Shown: piece after piece, positions 35,907 through 43,563 of the stretch
Numbering within the stretch: the stretch's first letter is position 1
Layout of the letters: every line of letters begins with the position of its first letter
NCBI GenBank assembly: GCA_049583635.1
Contig: JBAUWF010000042.1
Span: 68,736 to 132,735 of the forward strand
DNA from: Dokdonella_A sp049583635
GTDB taxonomy: Bacteria > Pseudomonadota > Gammaproteobacteria > Xanthomonadales > Rhodanobacteraceae
DNA length: 64,000 bases
Reading direction: 5' to 3'
Made by a program: the position numbers and the translations under genes
Notes under the pieces: model-generated
Told to the model about the DNA's origin: nothing
Database searches by the model: none
The model's input: only the letters and a program-made list of their open reading frames with translations

Positions 35907-36353
35907 ATGACTATCCTTCAGAAAAACCGTGTGCGTACCGCATTGCTCGGCGTAGTGGCTGCGCTAGCGTTGGGTGCGGCTCCGTTGGCGCTTGCCCGCC
36001 ATCATGTCGGTTTCGGCATCAGTATCGGCGGACCGGGATTCGGCGTCGGCTATTCGAGTTGCAGCCATTGCCGCGGCGGCTATCTGAGCGGGTACGTCGC
36101 GCCGCTTTACGGCGGCTACTCCGCACCTCGGGTGTATGACCCTTACTACTACGACGATGCGTACGCCTATCCGACCTACTACGCGTACCCGCCGACGTAC
36201 GGTGCCGTTTACTACGACCGCCCAGCGACGGTTTACTATCGTCGTGGTCACTATGCTCGCAGATATGATCGGCAGCATTACTATCATCGTGGCCGCCATG
36301 ATCGCGACGATTATGGACACCGCGCACGTTATTACGATCGCGATGGTCATTGA
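35907..36353 (+). CDS. Secreted Tyr/Gly/His-rich protein of unknown function
   Basis: The 148-residue product starts MTILQKNRVRTALLGVVAALALGAAPLALA, a clear Sec signal peptide cleaved near ALA-RHH. The mature part is low complexity: glycine-rich GFGISIGGPGFGVGYSS, a CSHC pair, many YYYDD/YPTYY stretches, and a His/Arg/Tyr/Asp-rich tail. GGAGGGG lies 9 bases before the ATG, so expression looks strong. It is followed by an excellent terminator. Such proteins occur in Xanthomonadales genomes without known function; the histidines could bind metal, which is only a guess. Confidence 0.8.
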   Translation: MTILQKNRVRTALLGVVAALALGAAPLALARHHVGFGISIGGPGFGVGYSSCSHCRGGYLSGYVAPLYGGYSAPRVYDPYYYDDAYAYPTYYAYPPTYGAVYYDRPATVYYRRGHYARRYDRQHYYHRGRHDRDDYGHRARYYDRDGH

Positions 36354-36417
36354 CTACGCGAACCACGCTCAGCGCTGGTAACGCATCCCTCCCCCTTCCC
36401 CGTTGCCAGCGTTTCCG

Positions 36418-36458
36418 CCCCGCGGCGATTCCCCCTGATCGCCGCGGGGATTCTTTTT
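36418..36458 (+). terminator. Strong rho-independent terminator
   Basis: A perfect 12-bp stem (CCCCGCGGCGAT at 36418-36429 with its complement at 36438-36449) with an 8-base loop is followed by ATTCTTTTT. It ends the transcript of the secreted Tyr-rich protein, 65 bp after its stop. Confidence 0.93.
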
Positions 36459-36680
36459 CCCGGACCCGCAGCAACAACCATTGCATCGAGAACGCCGCCT
36501 GCGCATGCGATTCGGGCCTGATTGCTTCGGATTGCCCAGGGGGCCGCTCTTGAGATCCGACGCCGATTGAGTTGGTTATCGCATGCCAGGTGCGATTCCC
36601 ATGCCGGGTACGGGGCGCCGAAAAGACCGCCACAAGCCGTCGTGTCCCAGCCGCTGGGCCCTCGCCCTCATGCATCGGAT

Positions 36681-37385
36681 ATGATGATCGTCGATATCAT
36701 GCGCGCGAGCCCGCATCCAGCGATGAGCCAGTGGCGAGCAAGAGAGCAACGATCGATCAGGCGACCGGAGCAGCCGGATGCCTGGACGTTCTTTCGTCAG
36801 TGGCTGAAGAATCCGCTGGCTGTCGCGGCATTGTCGCCTTCGAGCCGGCAATTGGCGCAGCAGATGGTTGCGCAACTTCCGCCGGGGACCCGGCGCGTAA
36901 TCGAACTGGGTGGTGGAACCGGGGTGTTCACGAGGGCCTTGCTTGATCACGGCATTGCGCCGGTCGATCTGCTGGTGCTTGAGGTCAACGAACAGCTTTA
37001 TCAACTGCTGCATCGCGGATTCCCGGATGTCTGCGTGGTCTGCGGCGATGCGCGCGAATTGCGCGCGCACGTGCGGCGCAGCGGGTTCTCCGCCAACGGG
37101 ACAGCCGATGCAGTGTTGAGCGGCCTCGGCTTGCTTTCGATGTCGCGGCCGACCCAGCGCGCGATTCTCGAGGCGGCATTCGCGTCGATGGATGCGAACG
37201 GCCGGTTCATCCAGTTCACCTATGGCCCGGCCAATCCGGTCTCGCGCGAGCTGCTCAACCAGATCGGCCTTACGGTTCGCCGCGCCGGCGTTGCTTGGAT
37301 GAACATGCCGCCGGCTGCCGTCTATGTGTATGCGCGCAGCCATAGCCAACGGGTTCGAGCGATCCGCAAGACACCGTCGCGATGA
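36681..37385 (+). CDS. Class I SAM-dependent methyltransferase (phospholipid N-methyltransferase-like)
   Basis: The protein has motif I RVIELGGGTGVFTRALLDHG, then LLVLEVNEQLYQLL and a post-motif region GLGLLSMSRPTQRAILEAAF. The N-terminal FFRQWLKNPLAVAALSPSSRQLAQQM resembles bacterial phosphatidylethanolamine N-methyltransferases of the PmtA type. The likely product would be methylated phospholipid, or another lipophilic acceptor. The start is uncertain: ATG 36681, 36699 or 36723 are all in frame and none has a good ribosome site. Domain homology starts near QPDAWTFFRQ, so the shorter starts are possible. It lies behind a terminator and so has its own promoter. Confidence 0.78.
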   Translation: MMIVDIMRASPHPAMSQWRAREQRSIRRPEQPDAWTFFRQWLKNPLAVAALSPSSRQLAQQMVAQLPPGTRRVIELGGGTGVFTRALLDHGIAPVDLLVLEVNEQLYQLLHRGFPDVCVVCGDARELRAHVRRSGFSANGTADAVLSGLGLLSMSRPTQRAILEAAFASMDANGRFIQFTYGPANPVSRELLNQIGLTVRRAGVAWMNMPPAAVYVYARSHSQRVRAIRKTPSR

Positions 37386-37391
37386 TGGCCT

Positions 37392-38321
37392 TCACTCCGC
37401 GGCGCTCTTCGATTCAGCGGTCGCCAGAAGCTCCGGTTGCGGTAATCCGGCGGGCTTTCGGCTGAACAGCGGATGCGCGAATACCGCGGCCAGGATGATG
37501 GCGACGCCGACATAGAATGCGCTATCGAGCTGGTGTTGCTCACCGAGGAGCACGATTGCCAGCGCGATCGCATATACCGGTTCCAGATTCACCGCGAGCT
37601 GCACGGTGAATGCACTCAGGCTGCGCAACGCCACCAGCGACAAGGCAAAAGGCAGCAACGTACAACCCATCGACAGGATCAGCAGCAGTACGGCGTCGTG
37701 TGCATCGGGAAGCGCAAAGGCCGGCTCGGCATGCGGTACGAGGGGCGCGGAGAGAGTCAGGAACAGCGCACCGGCGCCCAATTCGAGACCGGTAACAGTC
37801 AGTGGGTCGCCGTGCGCTGCGAGGCGCTTGTTGAGCGAACCGAATATGGCGACGAGAAACGCCGACAACACGCCGACGGCTACGCCAATACGCATCTGTG
37901 TCGAGACGCCGCCGACGACCAGGGCCATACCCGGCACGACGGCGATGCCGAGCAGCAGTTCACGCGGATCGAGCCGACGCCGTGCGATCCACGGCTCGAT
38001 GACGGCAAGAAACACCGGCGCGAGCGCTATGCAGGTTGCCGCGACCGAGGCATTGGCCAGCTTGATCGCGCCATAGAAGGTCAGCCAGTGCATCGCCACG
38101 ATGACGCCGATTCCGGCATAAGCCGCAATCAGCCGTGCCGATAATTTCCACAACCCGCGCCATGCGCGTGGAACCAGTAGCAGCGCGGCTGCGACCAGCA
38201 GCATGCGCCACCACACCAATGCGAGCGCCGACAGCGTGATCAGCTTGCCGAGGATCGCGGTAAATCCCCACAGCATCACACAGAAGTGGATCTGGAATTG
38301 TGCTTTGGCGGCAGCTTGCAC
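37392..38321 (-). CDS. EamA/DMT family transporter
   Basis: The 309-residue membrane protein has ten predicted helices arranged as two EamA repeats (about residues 10-140 and 155-290). Typical motifs are ALVWWRMLL, LTFYGAIKLANASVAATCIALAPVFLAVIEP and SLSAFTVQLAVNLEPVYAIALAIVLLGE. These are drug/metabolite exporters with variable substrates. The start is a GTG at 38321 without a clear ribosome site. The gene is convergent with the methyltransferase, 6 bp apart. The 234 bp between its start and the cyclophilin gene hold nothing that I recognise. Confidence 0.88.
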   Translation of the reverse strand: MQAAAKAQFQIHFCVMLWGFTAILGKLITLSALALVWWRMLLVAAALLLVPRAWRGLWKLSARLIAAYAGIGVIVAMHWLTFYGAIKLANASVAATCIALAPVFLAVIEPWIARRRLDPRELLLGIAVVPGMALVVGGVSTQMRIGVAVGVLSAFLVAIFGSLNKRLAAHGDPLTVTGLELGAGALFLTLSAPLVPHAEPAFALPDAHDAVLLLILSMGCTLLPFALSLVALRSLSAFTVQLAVNLEPVYAIALAIVLLGEQHQLDSAFYVGVAIILAAVFAHPLFSRKPAGLPQPELLATAESKSAAE

Positions 38322-38555
38322 GGATACGGAAGGGTGGGGCGGTAGCCTCGCAGAGTGCAGGTTTTACGGCGCGCTGAAAAGAGGCCGCATCCTCGGTCTT
38401 TCTTGCTGGCGGGGAGATGCCCGGCTGGATGGCTGAATCTATGGACTCTTCCCGATCGCGACGCCCTGTCCGTATCTTGCACTGACAAGGTTGTCCCGAT
38501 GGCGTTGTCAGGCCCGAGTCCCGCCGTGTGCAGTGTCCGGCATGGGCTGCCGCAG

Positions 38556-39509
38556 TCAGCGCTTGCGCACCGGCAATGGCACGTTGCACAGATCGATCTT
38601 GCCGGCTGGAACGTGGTACCACATGTCGCGTCGGTTGCGTCGCGATTCGACCAGCGCGGCAAACGTCGAGGTATCGGTGCGCAGTACCCGCAGGTTGCTG
38701 CGCTGGTCCTTCGGCACGTCGGCCGCGATTCGCATCGAGTGGATTGCGATGCGTTGCGCGGGCGTCTTGTAGAGTCCGAGCGGCGCATCGCCTCGTGGCA
38801 GCGCGGACAGACGTTCGATGCCATCAAGCACGCGGCCGACCAGGGCAATGTTGCGATCGAGCTGGCGCGGCGCCTGGCCGATGACGACGTACAGTTCGGC
38901 GCCGTTGCCGCTGTCGATATCGTTGTCGCGCCCGACGCCGACCATGCCGTAGCAGTGCACGAGCCATGCCTGGTCGTGCGCGGCATCCCGCGCAACCGGC
39001 ATGCCTCGCGAGAAACCCACTTCCGGCGCGTATACATCGCCATCCGGCAGGCGCGTGAACGGAAGCCCCTTCATCGTGCGCGTAAACTCGGACGCCAGCT
39101 TCGCTTTTGCGTTGCCGAGCGATCGCTGCCTGCCTTTTTCGCCGGCGCGGGGATCGCCCCATTGCGTGACAAAATTGTCCTGCACGCGATTGATGCTGAG
39201 TCCATCGAAGTAGTGCGCACGCACCAAGGTCTTGATATTGGCAACATGCAACGGTGCAAATTCGGAGTTCAGTTCGATGACTACCCGGCCGCTGGCCAGT
39301 TCCAGATAAAGCGTGTCGTCCGGATTGGGTCGACGCCAGTCTGAAGTCGAAGATGCGGCCAGCACGTCCCGCATTGTTTGCGGTCTTGCCGTGTCGGGCG
39401 GATTTCGCGCCAACAATGCGATTGGCCACGCGAGAACCGATGCGCAGATCAGCGCAGCCGTGCAACGGTTGTGAAATGCCGAATCTTTTTGCGAGGCTTC
39501 AATCTTCAT
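38556..39509 (-). CDS. Exported cyclophilin-type peptidyl-prolyl isomerase
   Basis: The 317-residue protein begins with an N-terminal hydrophobic segment after a charged start (CTAALICASVLAWPIALLA, about residues 16-34), indicating export to the periplasm. The cyclophilin domain follows (about 60-270), with VVIELNSEFAPLHVANIKTLVRAHYFDGLSINRVQDNFVTQWGD and HCYGMVGVGRD. It would catalyse proline cis-trans isomerisation during envelope protein folding. Insertions make it longer than minimal cyclophilins, and some active-site residues diverge from the FHRVI and FFI motifs, so activity may be low. GGGAGA upstream supports the ATG at 39509. Confidence 0.85.
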   Translation of the reverse strand: MKIEASQKDSAFHNRCTAALICASVLAWPIALLARNPPDTARPQTMRDVLAASSTSDWRRPNPDDTLYLELASGRVVIELNSEFAPLHVANIKTLVRAHYFDGLSINRVQDNFVTQWGDPRAGEKGRQRSLGNAKAKLASEFTRTMKGLPFTRLPDGDVYAPEVGFSRGMPVARDAAHDQAWLVHCYGMVGVGRDNDIDSGNGAELYVVIGQAPRQLDRNIALVGRVLDGIERLSALPRGDAPLGLYKTPAQRIAIHSMRIAADVPKDQRSNLRVLRTDTSTFAALVESRRNRRDMWYHVPAGKIDLCNVPLPVRKR

Positions 39510-39589
39510 CAATCGTCTCCCGGGCGCGTCATGACGGTACATGATGGCATGCTCACCATTGGTTTCTTTCCCCAATCGCCGGATCGAAC

Positions 39590-40192
39590 ATGTCCAAGAT
39601 TTACGACCGCACCTATTTCGACAAGTGGTATCGCGGCGGGTGCGAGATTGTCGGGTCGCGCAGCGAACTCGCACGCAAGGTCACGCTGGTCGTGGCACTC
39701 GCCGAATACTATCTTGGGCGCGAGGTGTGCAGCGTGCTCGACGTCGGTTGCGGAGAAGCGCCGTGGCGCGCGCCATTGAGGGCGTTGCGGCCCAAACTAG
39801 CGTATTTCGGTCTTGATACGAGCGACTATGTGGTTTCGCGCTACGGGCGATCGCGCAACATCAGGTGCGCGCGCTTCGGTCAACTCGGCGAGCTGCGCTT
39901 CGATTCGCGCTTTGACATCATCGTTTGCAGCGATGTCCTGCATTACGTCGGTGCCCGGGAAATCCACAGGGGTCTTGGCGGCTTTGGCGAAGTACTCGAA
40001 GGGCTGGCGTTTCTTGAGGTGTTTACCACGCGTGATTCGCCTGCCGGCGACCATGATGGATTCATCGCACGCACGCCGCGCTGGTACCGTGAAACATTCG
40101 CGGGTGCCGGGTTGATCGCTTGCGGTTCGCACGCCTATTTGAGCCCGCATCTGTGGCGCTCGGTCGCGGCACTGGAGTGTTTGCCACCGTAG
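39590..40192 (+). CDS. Class I SAM-dependent methyltransferase
   Basis: The 200-residue protein has the SAM motif VCSVLDVGCGEAPWRAPLRAL, then YFGLDTSDYVV and DIIVCSDVLHYVG, the typical order of a small-molecule methyltransferase. It is preceded by the conserved YDRTYFDKWYRG found in a group of unassigned methyltransferases. The acceptor is unknown. It is divergent from the cyclophilin gene by 80 bp. The 189 bp downstream, before mgtE, hold no other gene. Confidence 0.85.
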   Translation: MSKIYDRTYFDKWYRGGCEIVGSRSELARKVTLVVALAEYYLGREVCSVLDVGCGEAPWRAPLRALRPKLAYFGLDTSDYVVSRYGRSRNIRCARFGQLGELRFDSRFDIIVCSDVLHYVGAREIHRGLGGFGEVLEGLAFLEVFTTRDSPAGDHDGFIARTPRWYRETFAGAGLIACGSHAYLSPHLWRSVAALECLPP

Positions 40193-40381
40193 CGCCTGCG
40201 CCGTCGGAACAGGCCCTCATCAAATCGCGTCGCATCGCTGCTATCATGCGCAGCTGGCAAAAAGCCGCACCGAGGTATCCGTCGATGGACTTGCCCAGTC
40301 CAGCCCAACACGATCGATTGTTCAACCCCCTGACCTGCTAGTTCCGCTCGGCGCCCCCGCTGACGGGACGGGGAGCGCAGC

Positions 40382-41752
40382 ATGAGCGAAGTCGAGACCA
40401 TAAAGTCGCCCAATCGCCTGGCCGAGCAAGTCGAGCAGGTCGCCCGTCTGTTGCGCGAGGGCCGCGAGCACGAACTCAAGCCGCTGCTCGACACGCTGCA
40501 TCCGGCCGATATTGCCAGTTTGCTCGAATCGCTTCCGCTGGAAGAGCGCCTGGCGGTGTGGTTGCGGGTAAAGGCCGAACGCGACGGCGAGATCCTGCTC
40601 GAAGTCTCCGATGCGGTGCGTGAATCGCTGATCGCCGACATGGACGATCACGAGATTCTCGCCGCGGTCGAACCGCTGGATGCCGACGAGCTGGCCGATC
40701 TGGTCGAGGATCTGCCGACCGAGGTGCTGCCGGAACTCATGGCCAGCCTCGACGCGCAGCAACGCGAGCGCGTGCAGTCGGCGCTGTCCTATGCCGATGA
40801 CCAGGTCGGTGCCCTGATGGATTTCGAGATGGTCACGATCCGCGAGGACGTGAAGCTCGAAGTCGTGCTGCGCTACATGCGCCGTTTCGAGGAATTGCCC
40901 GAGCAGACCGACAAGCTGTTCGTGGTCAACGCCGACAATTTGCTGACCGGCGTGTTGCCGCTCAAGTGGCTGCTGCTCAACTCGCCGGACAAGAAGGTCG
41001 GCGAAGTCATGGCACGGGATGTCAACACGTTTCACCCGGATGACGCCGGCGACGAAGCCGCCCAGGCGTTCGAGCGCTACGACCTGATTTCGGCACCTGT
41101 GGTCGATGGCGGCGGGCACCTGATCGGCCGCCTGACCATCGACGTCATGGTCGACTTCATTCGCGAGGAGAGCGAATCGGAGATGCTCGGGCGCGCGGGT
41201 CTGCGCGAAGAAGAGGACGTCTTCGCGTCGGTCTGGTCCTCGGTACGCAACCGCTGGTCCTGGCTGGCGATCAATCTGGTCACCGCATTTCTCGCCTCGC
41301 GCGTGATCGGCCTGTTTGAGGGCTCGATCGAGAAACTGGTCGCACTGGCGACATTGATGCCGATCGTCGCCAGCATCGGGGGCAGTTCCGGCAATCAGAC
41401 CATCATCATGATCGTGCGTGCGGTGGCGGTGGAACAGGTTGGCACCGGTGCGATCCGGCGTCTGTGGCGCAAGGAACTCGCCGTGGCCCTGTTCAACGGG
41501 CTCATCTGGGGCGGTGTCATTGGCGTCGTTGCGGCGCTGATGTACCACAGTCTGATGCTTGGAGTCGTCATGACCTCGGCGATGGTCCTGAACCTGCTGC
41601 TCGCTGCATTCATGGGTGTCGGGATCCCGATGCTGATGTTGCGTCTGGGCCATGATCCGGCGCTGGGCTCGAACATCTTTCTGACCTTCATGACCGACAG
41701 CGGTGGCTTCTTCATCTTTCTCGGTCTAGCGACCGTGTTTCTCATGCACTGA
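40382..41752 (+). CDS. mgtE: Magnesium transporter MgtE
   Basis: The 456-residue protein has an N-terminal MgtE superhelical domain (residues 25-135, LLDTLHPADIASLLESLP), two CBS domains (about 140-265) and five membrane segments (about 285-455). The conserved pore-region stretch IVASIGGSSGNQTIIMIVRA is present. It admits Mg2+ through the inner membrane and is gated by Mg2+ bound to the cytosolic domains. GGAG in ACGGGGAGCGCAGC sits before the ATG. The 180-bp leader shows no riboswitch that I can name, only a GC-rich CGCTC/GAGCG hairpin at about 40348-40376. Confidence 0.94.
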   Translation: MSEVETIKSPNRLAEQVEQVARLLREGREHELKPLLDTLHPADIASLLESLPLEERLAVWLRVKAERDGEILLEVSDAVRESLIADMDDHEILAAVEPLDADELADLVEDLPTEVLPELMASLDAQQRERVQSALSYADDQVGALMDFEMVTIREDVKLEVVLRYMRRFEELPEQTDKLFVVNADNLLTGVLPLKWLLLNSPDKKVGEVMARDVNTFHPDDAGDEAAQAFERYDLISAPVVDGGGHLIGRLTIDVMVDFIREESESEMLGRAGLREEEDVFASVWSSVRNRWSWLAINLVTAFLASRVIGLFEGSIEKLVALATLMPIVASIGGSSGNQTIIMIVRAVAVEQVGTGAIRRLWRKELAVALFNGLIWGGVIGVVAALMYHSLMLGVVMTSAMVLNLLLAAFMGVGIPMLMLRLGHDPALGSNIFLTFMTDSGGFFIFLGLATVFLMH

Positions 41753-41854
41753 CGCCGGATGGCGACGGTGAGCCGGCTGCCGATCTCCGGCGGCCGCGTG
41801 GATAATCGCGGCGTGTGCGGCGTGCGTGATGCAGCGAAGTCGTGCAGACGATCC

Positions 41855-42499
41855 TCAGCGCGTGTCCGACGGCCCCTTCAGTTCGATGCGCTTCCCGGAG
41901 CCATCAACCGCGAGTTCGGCGCGTTCGATTCGCCACCGGCCGAGATCCTTTACCGCGTCGAGATAGACCGTACCGTTGCCCTTCGCACCGTCGACCGCAA
42001 ACGAGAGCTTCGCCGTACCGCTCGGACCCGATTCGTTGATGCTCCCGGACGGGAATCCGGTATTCATCGGCGTACCCAGCATTTCGATTGCCTGCGCATT
42101 GTGCTGCACGGCCGCCGCGCCAAGCCGATAGGCGTCCGAATCCCGGAATGCCGAAATCAGGGCAGGAACGATGATCAGAAATGGCACAACGCAAACGACA
42201 ATCACGACAACGTAGGCGATGACGCCCCATTTCGCCCAGGCGCGCTGCGCACGACGGAAGTGCTCGACACTATCCCAGCGCTTGTTCTGCCATGCCCATT
42301 CGTTGCCCTTCACGCCGAGGACAAACAACATGACGATGCCCGCGAACGGCACCAATGCCAGCAGTGCGATCGGCGTGTTGTTGCCGATTCCCCAGATCCA
42401 GTTCAGCAGGAACGCACCCCAGTTCCAGCGGTTCAGTTCGGCGGGAACTGCGGTCTCGGCGCCCCTTCCGGACGTGTTTTCCACGACAATTGCAGCCAT
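41855..42499 (-). CDS. Coa1-family (cytochrome c oxidase assembly factor-like) membrane protein
   Basis: The 214-residue protein has an N-terminal cytoplasmic segment with NWGAFLLNWIWGIGN, two close membrane helices (about 42-65), and a conserved WQNKRWDSVEHFRRAQRAWAKWG loop. A third helix (about 91-113) follows, then a C-terminal Coa1/Tim21-like domain with SGPSGTAKLSFAVDGAKGNGTVYLDAVKDLGRWRIE. Bacterial members are widespread and uncharacterised; the link to oxidase assembly rests on the fold of the mitochondrial factor. It is convergent with mgtE and stands alone. Confidence 0.8.
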   Translation of the reverse strand: MAAIVVENTSGRGAETAVPAELNRWNWGAFLLNWIWGIGNNTPIALLALVPFAGIVMLFVLGVKGNEWAWQNKRWDSVEHFRRAQRAWAKWGVIAYVVVIVVCVVPFLIIVPALISAFRDSDAYRLGAAAVQHNAQAIEMLGTPMNTGFPSGSINESGPSGTAKLSFAVDGAKGNGTVYLDAVKDLGRWRIERAELAVDGSGKRIELKGPSDTR

Positions 42500-42618
42500 G
42501 ATGTTCTACCCCTGACGTGACTTGTGCTCGTTGCATTCCCTGTCCGGAGCGCGGCAACGTGCTGGCGGCCATGGCCGGCCCGCGTCGGAAAAAGCGAGGA
42601 TAGTCTTCATCCAACGGA

Positions 42619-43311
42619 CTACCAGACACGTCCGCGCACCGGAATCAGCGCGCCAGTGATCGCGTTCGCGGTGTCCGACAGAAGGAACAGGATGACGTCG
42701 GCAAGCTGTTCGGGTTTCACCCAACGATCGAAATCCGCTTTCGGCATGTCGGCACGATTGGGCGGTGTGTCGATGATGCTCGGCAACACCGCGTTGACCG
42801 TAATGTTCCGGTCCTTCAATTCTTCCGCCAGCGCCTCGGTAAGACGTGACACGCCGCTCTTGGATGCCGCATACGCGCCCATGCCGGCGCTCGCCTTGTC
42901 TGCGGCGCCCGCGCCGATATTGACGATGCGCCCGCCCTCGCCGAAGTGCGTGAGCGCGGCCTTGCTCGCGGCCGCGGCGGTGCGCAGGTTGACCCGATAG
43001 AGCCGATCCCAGGTGTCGAGATCGCCATCGGCGAGCGTTTCCCAGCGGAACGTGCCGGCGACATTTACCAGGGCATCGAGCCCGCCCAGCGCCTTCGCGA
43101 CGTCGTCAAACGTTCTGACGGCGCTGCTCGCATCAGCGATGTCGACATTGCCGAACAGTTTCGCATCGCCGAGCCGCGTCGCCGCCGCCGGCGCGTTTGC
43201 GCGATCAATCGCGGCGACGCGCGCACCGGCCGCGAGTGCGGCATGCACGACCGCCGCGCCGAGAGTGCCGAATGCGCCGGTTACCGCGACGCGCCTGCCT
43301 TCGAGCTGCAT
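42619..43311 (-). CDS. SDR family NAD(P)-dependent oxidoreductase
   Basis: The 230-residue short-chain dehydrogenase has the cofactor motif VAVTGAFGTLGAAVV (TGxxGxxG-like), NVAG (NNAG equivalent), and the catalytic YAASK with an upstream GAG where serine is usual. The C-terminal part is typical (NITVNAVLPSIIDTPPNRADMP). It oxidises or reduces an unknown alcohol/ketone in the cytoplasm. The ATG at 43311 (MQLEG) has GGAGCGAG upstream and is preferred over 43326. The catalytic serine position (NIGAGAADKASAGMGAYAASK) should be checked by alignment, as it may be lost. Confidence 0.88.
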   Translation of the reverse strand: MQLEGRRVAVTGAFGTLGAAVVHAALAAGARVAAIDRANAPAAATRLGDAKLFGNVDIADASSAVRTFDDVAKALGGLDALVNVAGTFRWETLADGDLDTWDRLYRVNLRTAAAASKAALTHFGEGGRIVNIGAGAADKASAGMGAYAASKSGVSRLTEALAEELKDRNITVNAVLPSIIDTPPNRADMPKADFDRWVKPEQLADVILFLLSDTANAITGALIPVRGRVW

Positions 43312-43563
43312 GAGATCTCGCTCCATGTACCGTGGGTCTCACCGAATGATAGTGGAACGCGGAGCGCGTTACAGTCGCGGCACCGGTGCCGGCGCCCGAA
43401 GGCGGGATACGACGCACCGTCTGCGTGCCGGCGCTGGCGTGTCGTGCGCGTCGGGTCAATGTCGCCGACGATGGAAAATCGGCCTGCATCCGGGTTATCT
43501 TTCCGGTTGCGCCGGCACGGCTCGTCAGGCTGCGTCCTTGCGGCAAACGGATCGATACCGTCC

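Noticed and set aside
40193..40381. Possible magnesium riboswitch before mgtE
   Set aside because: Only one GC-rich hairpin is visible; no recognisable M-box or ykoK-type core.
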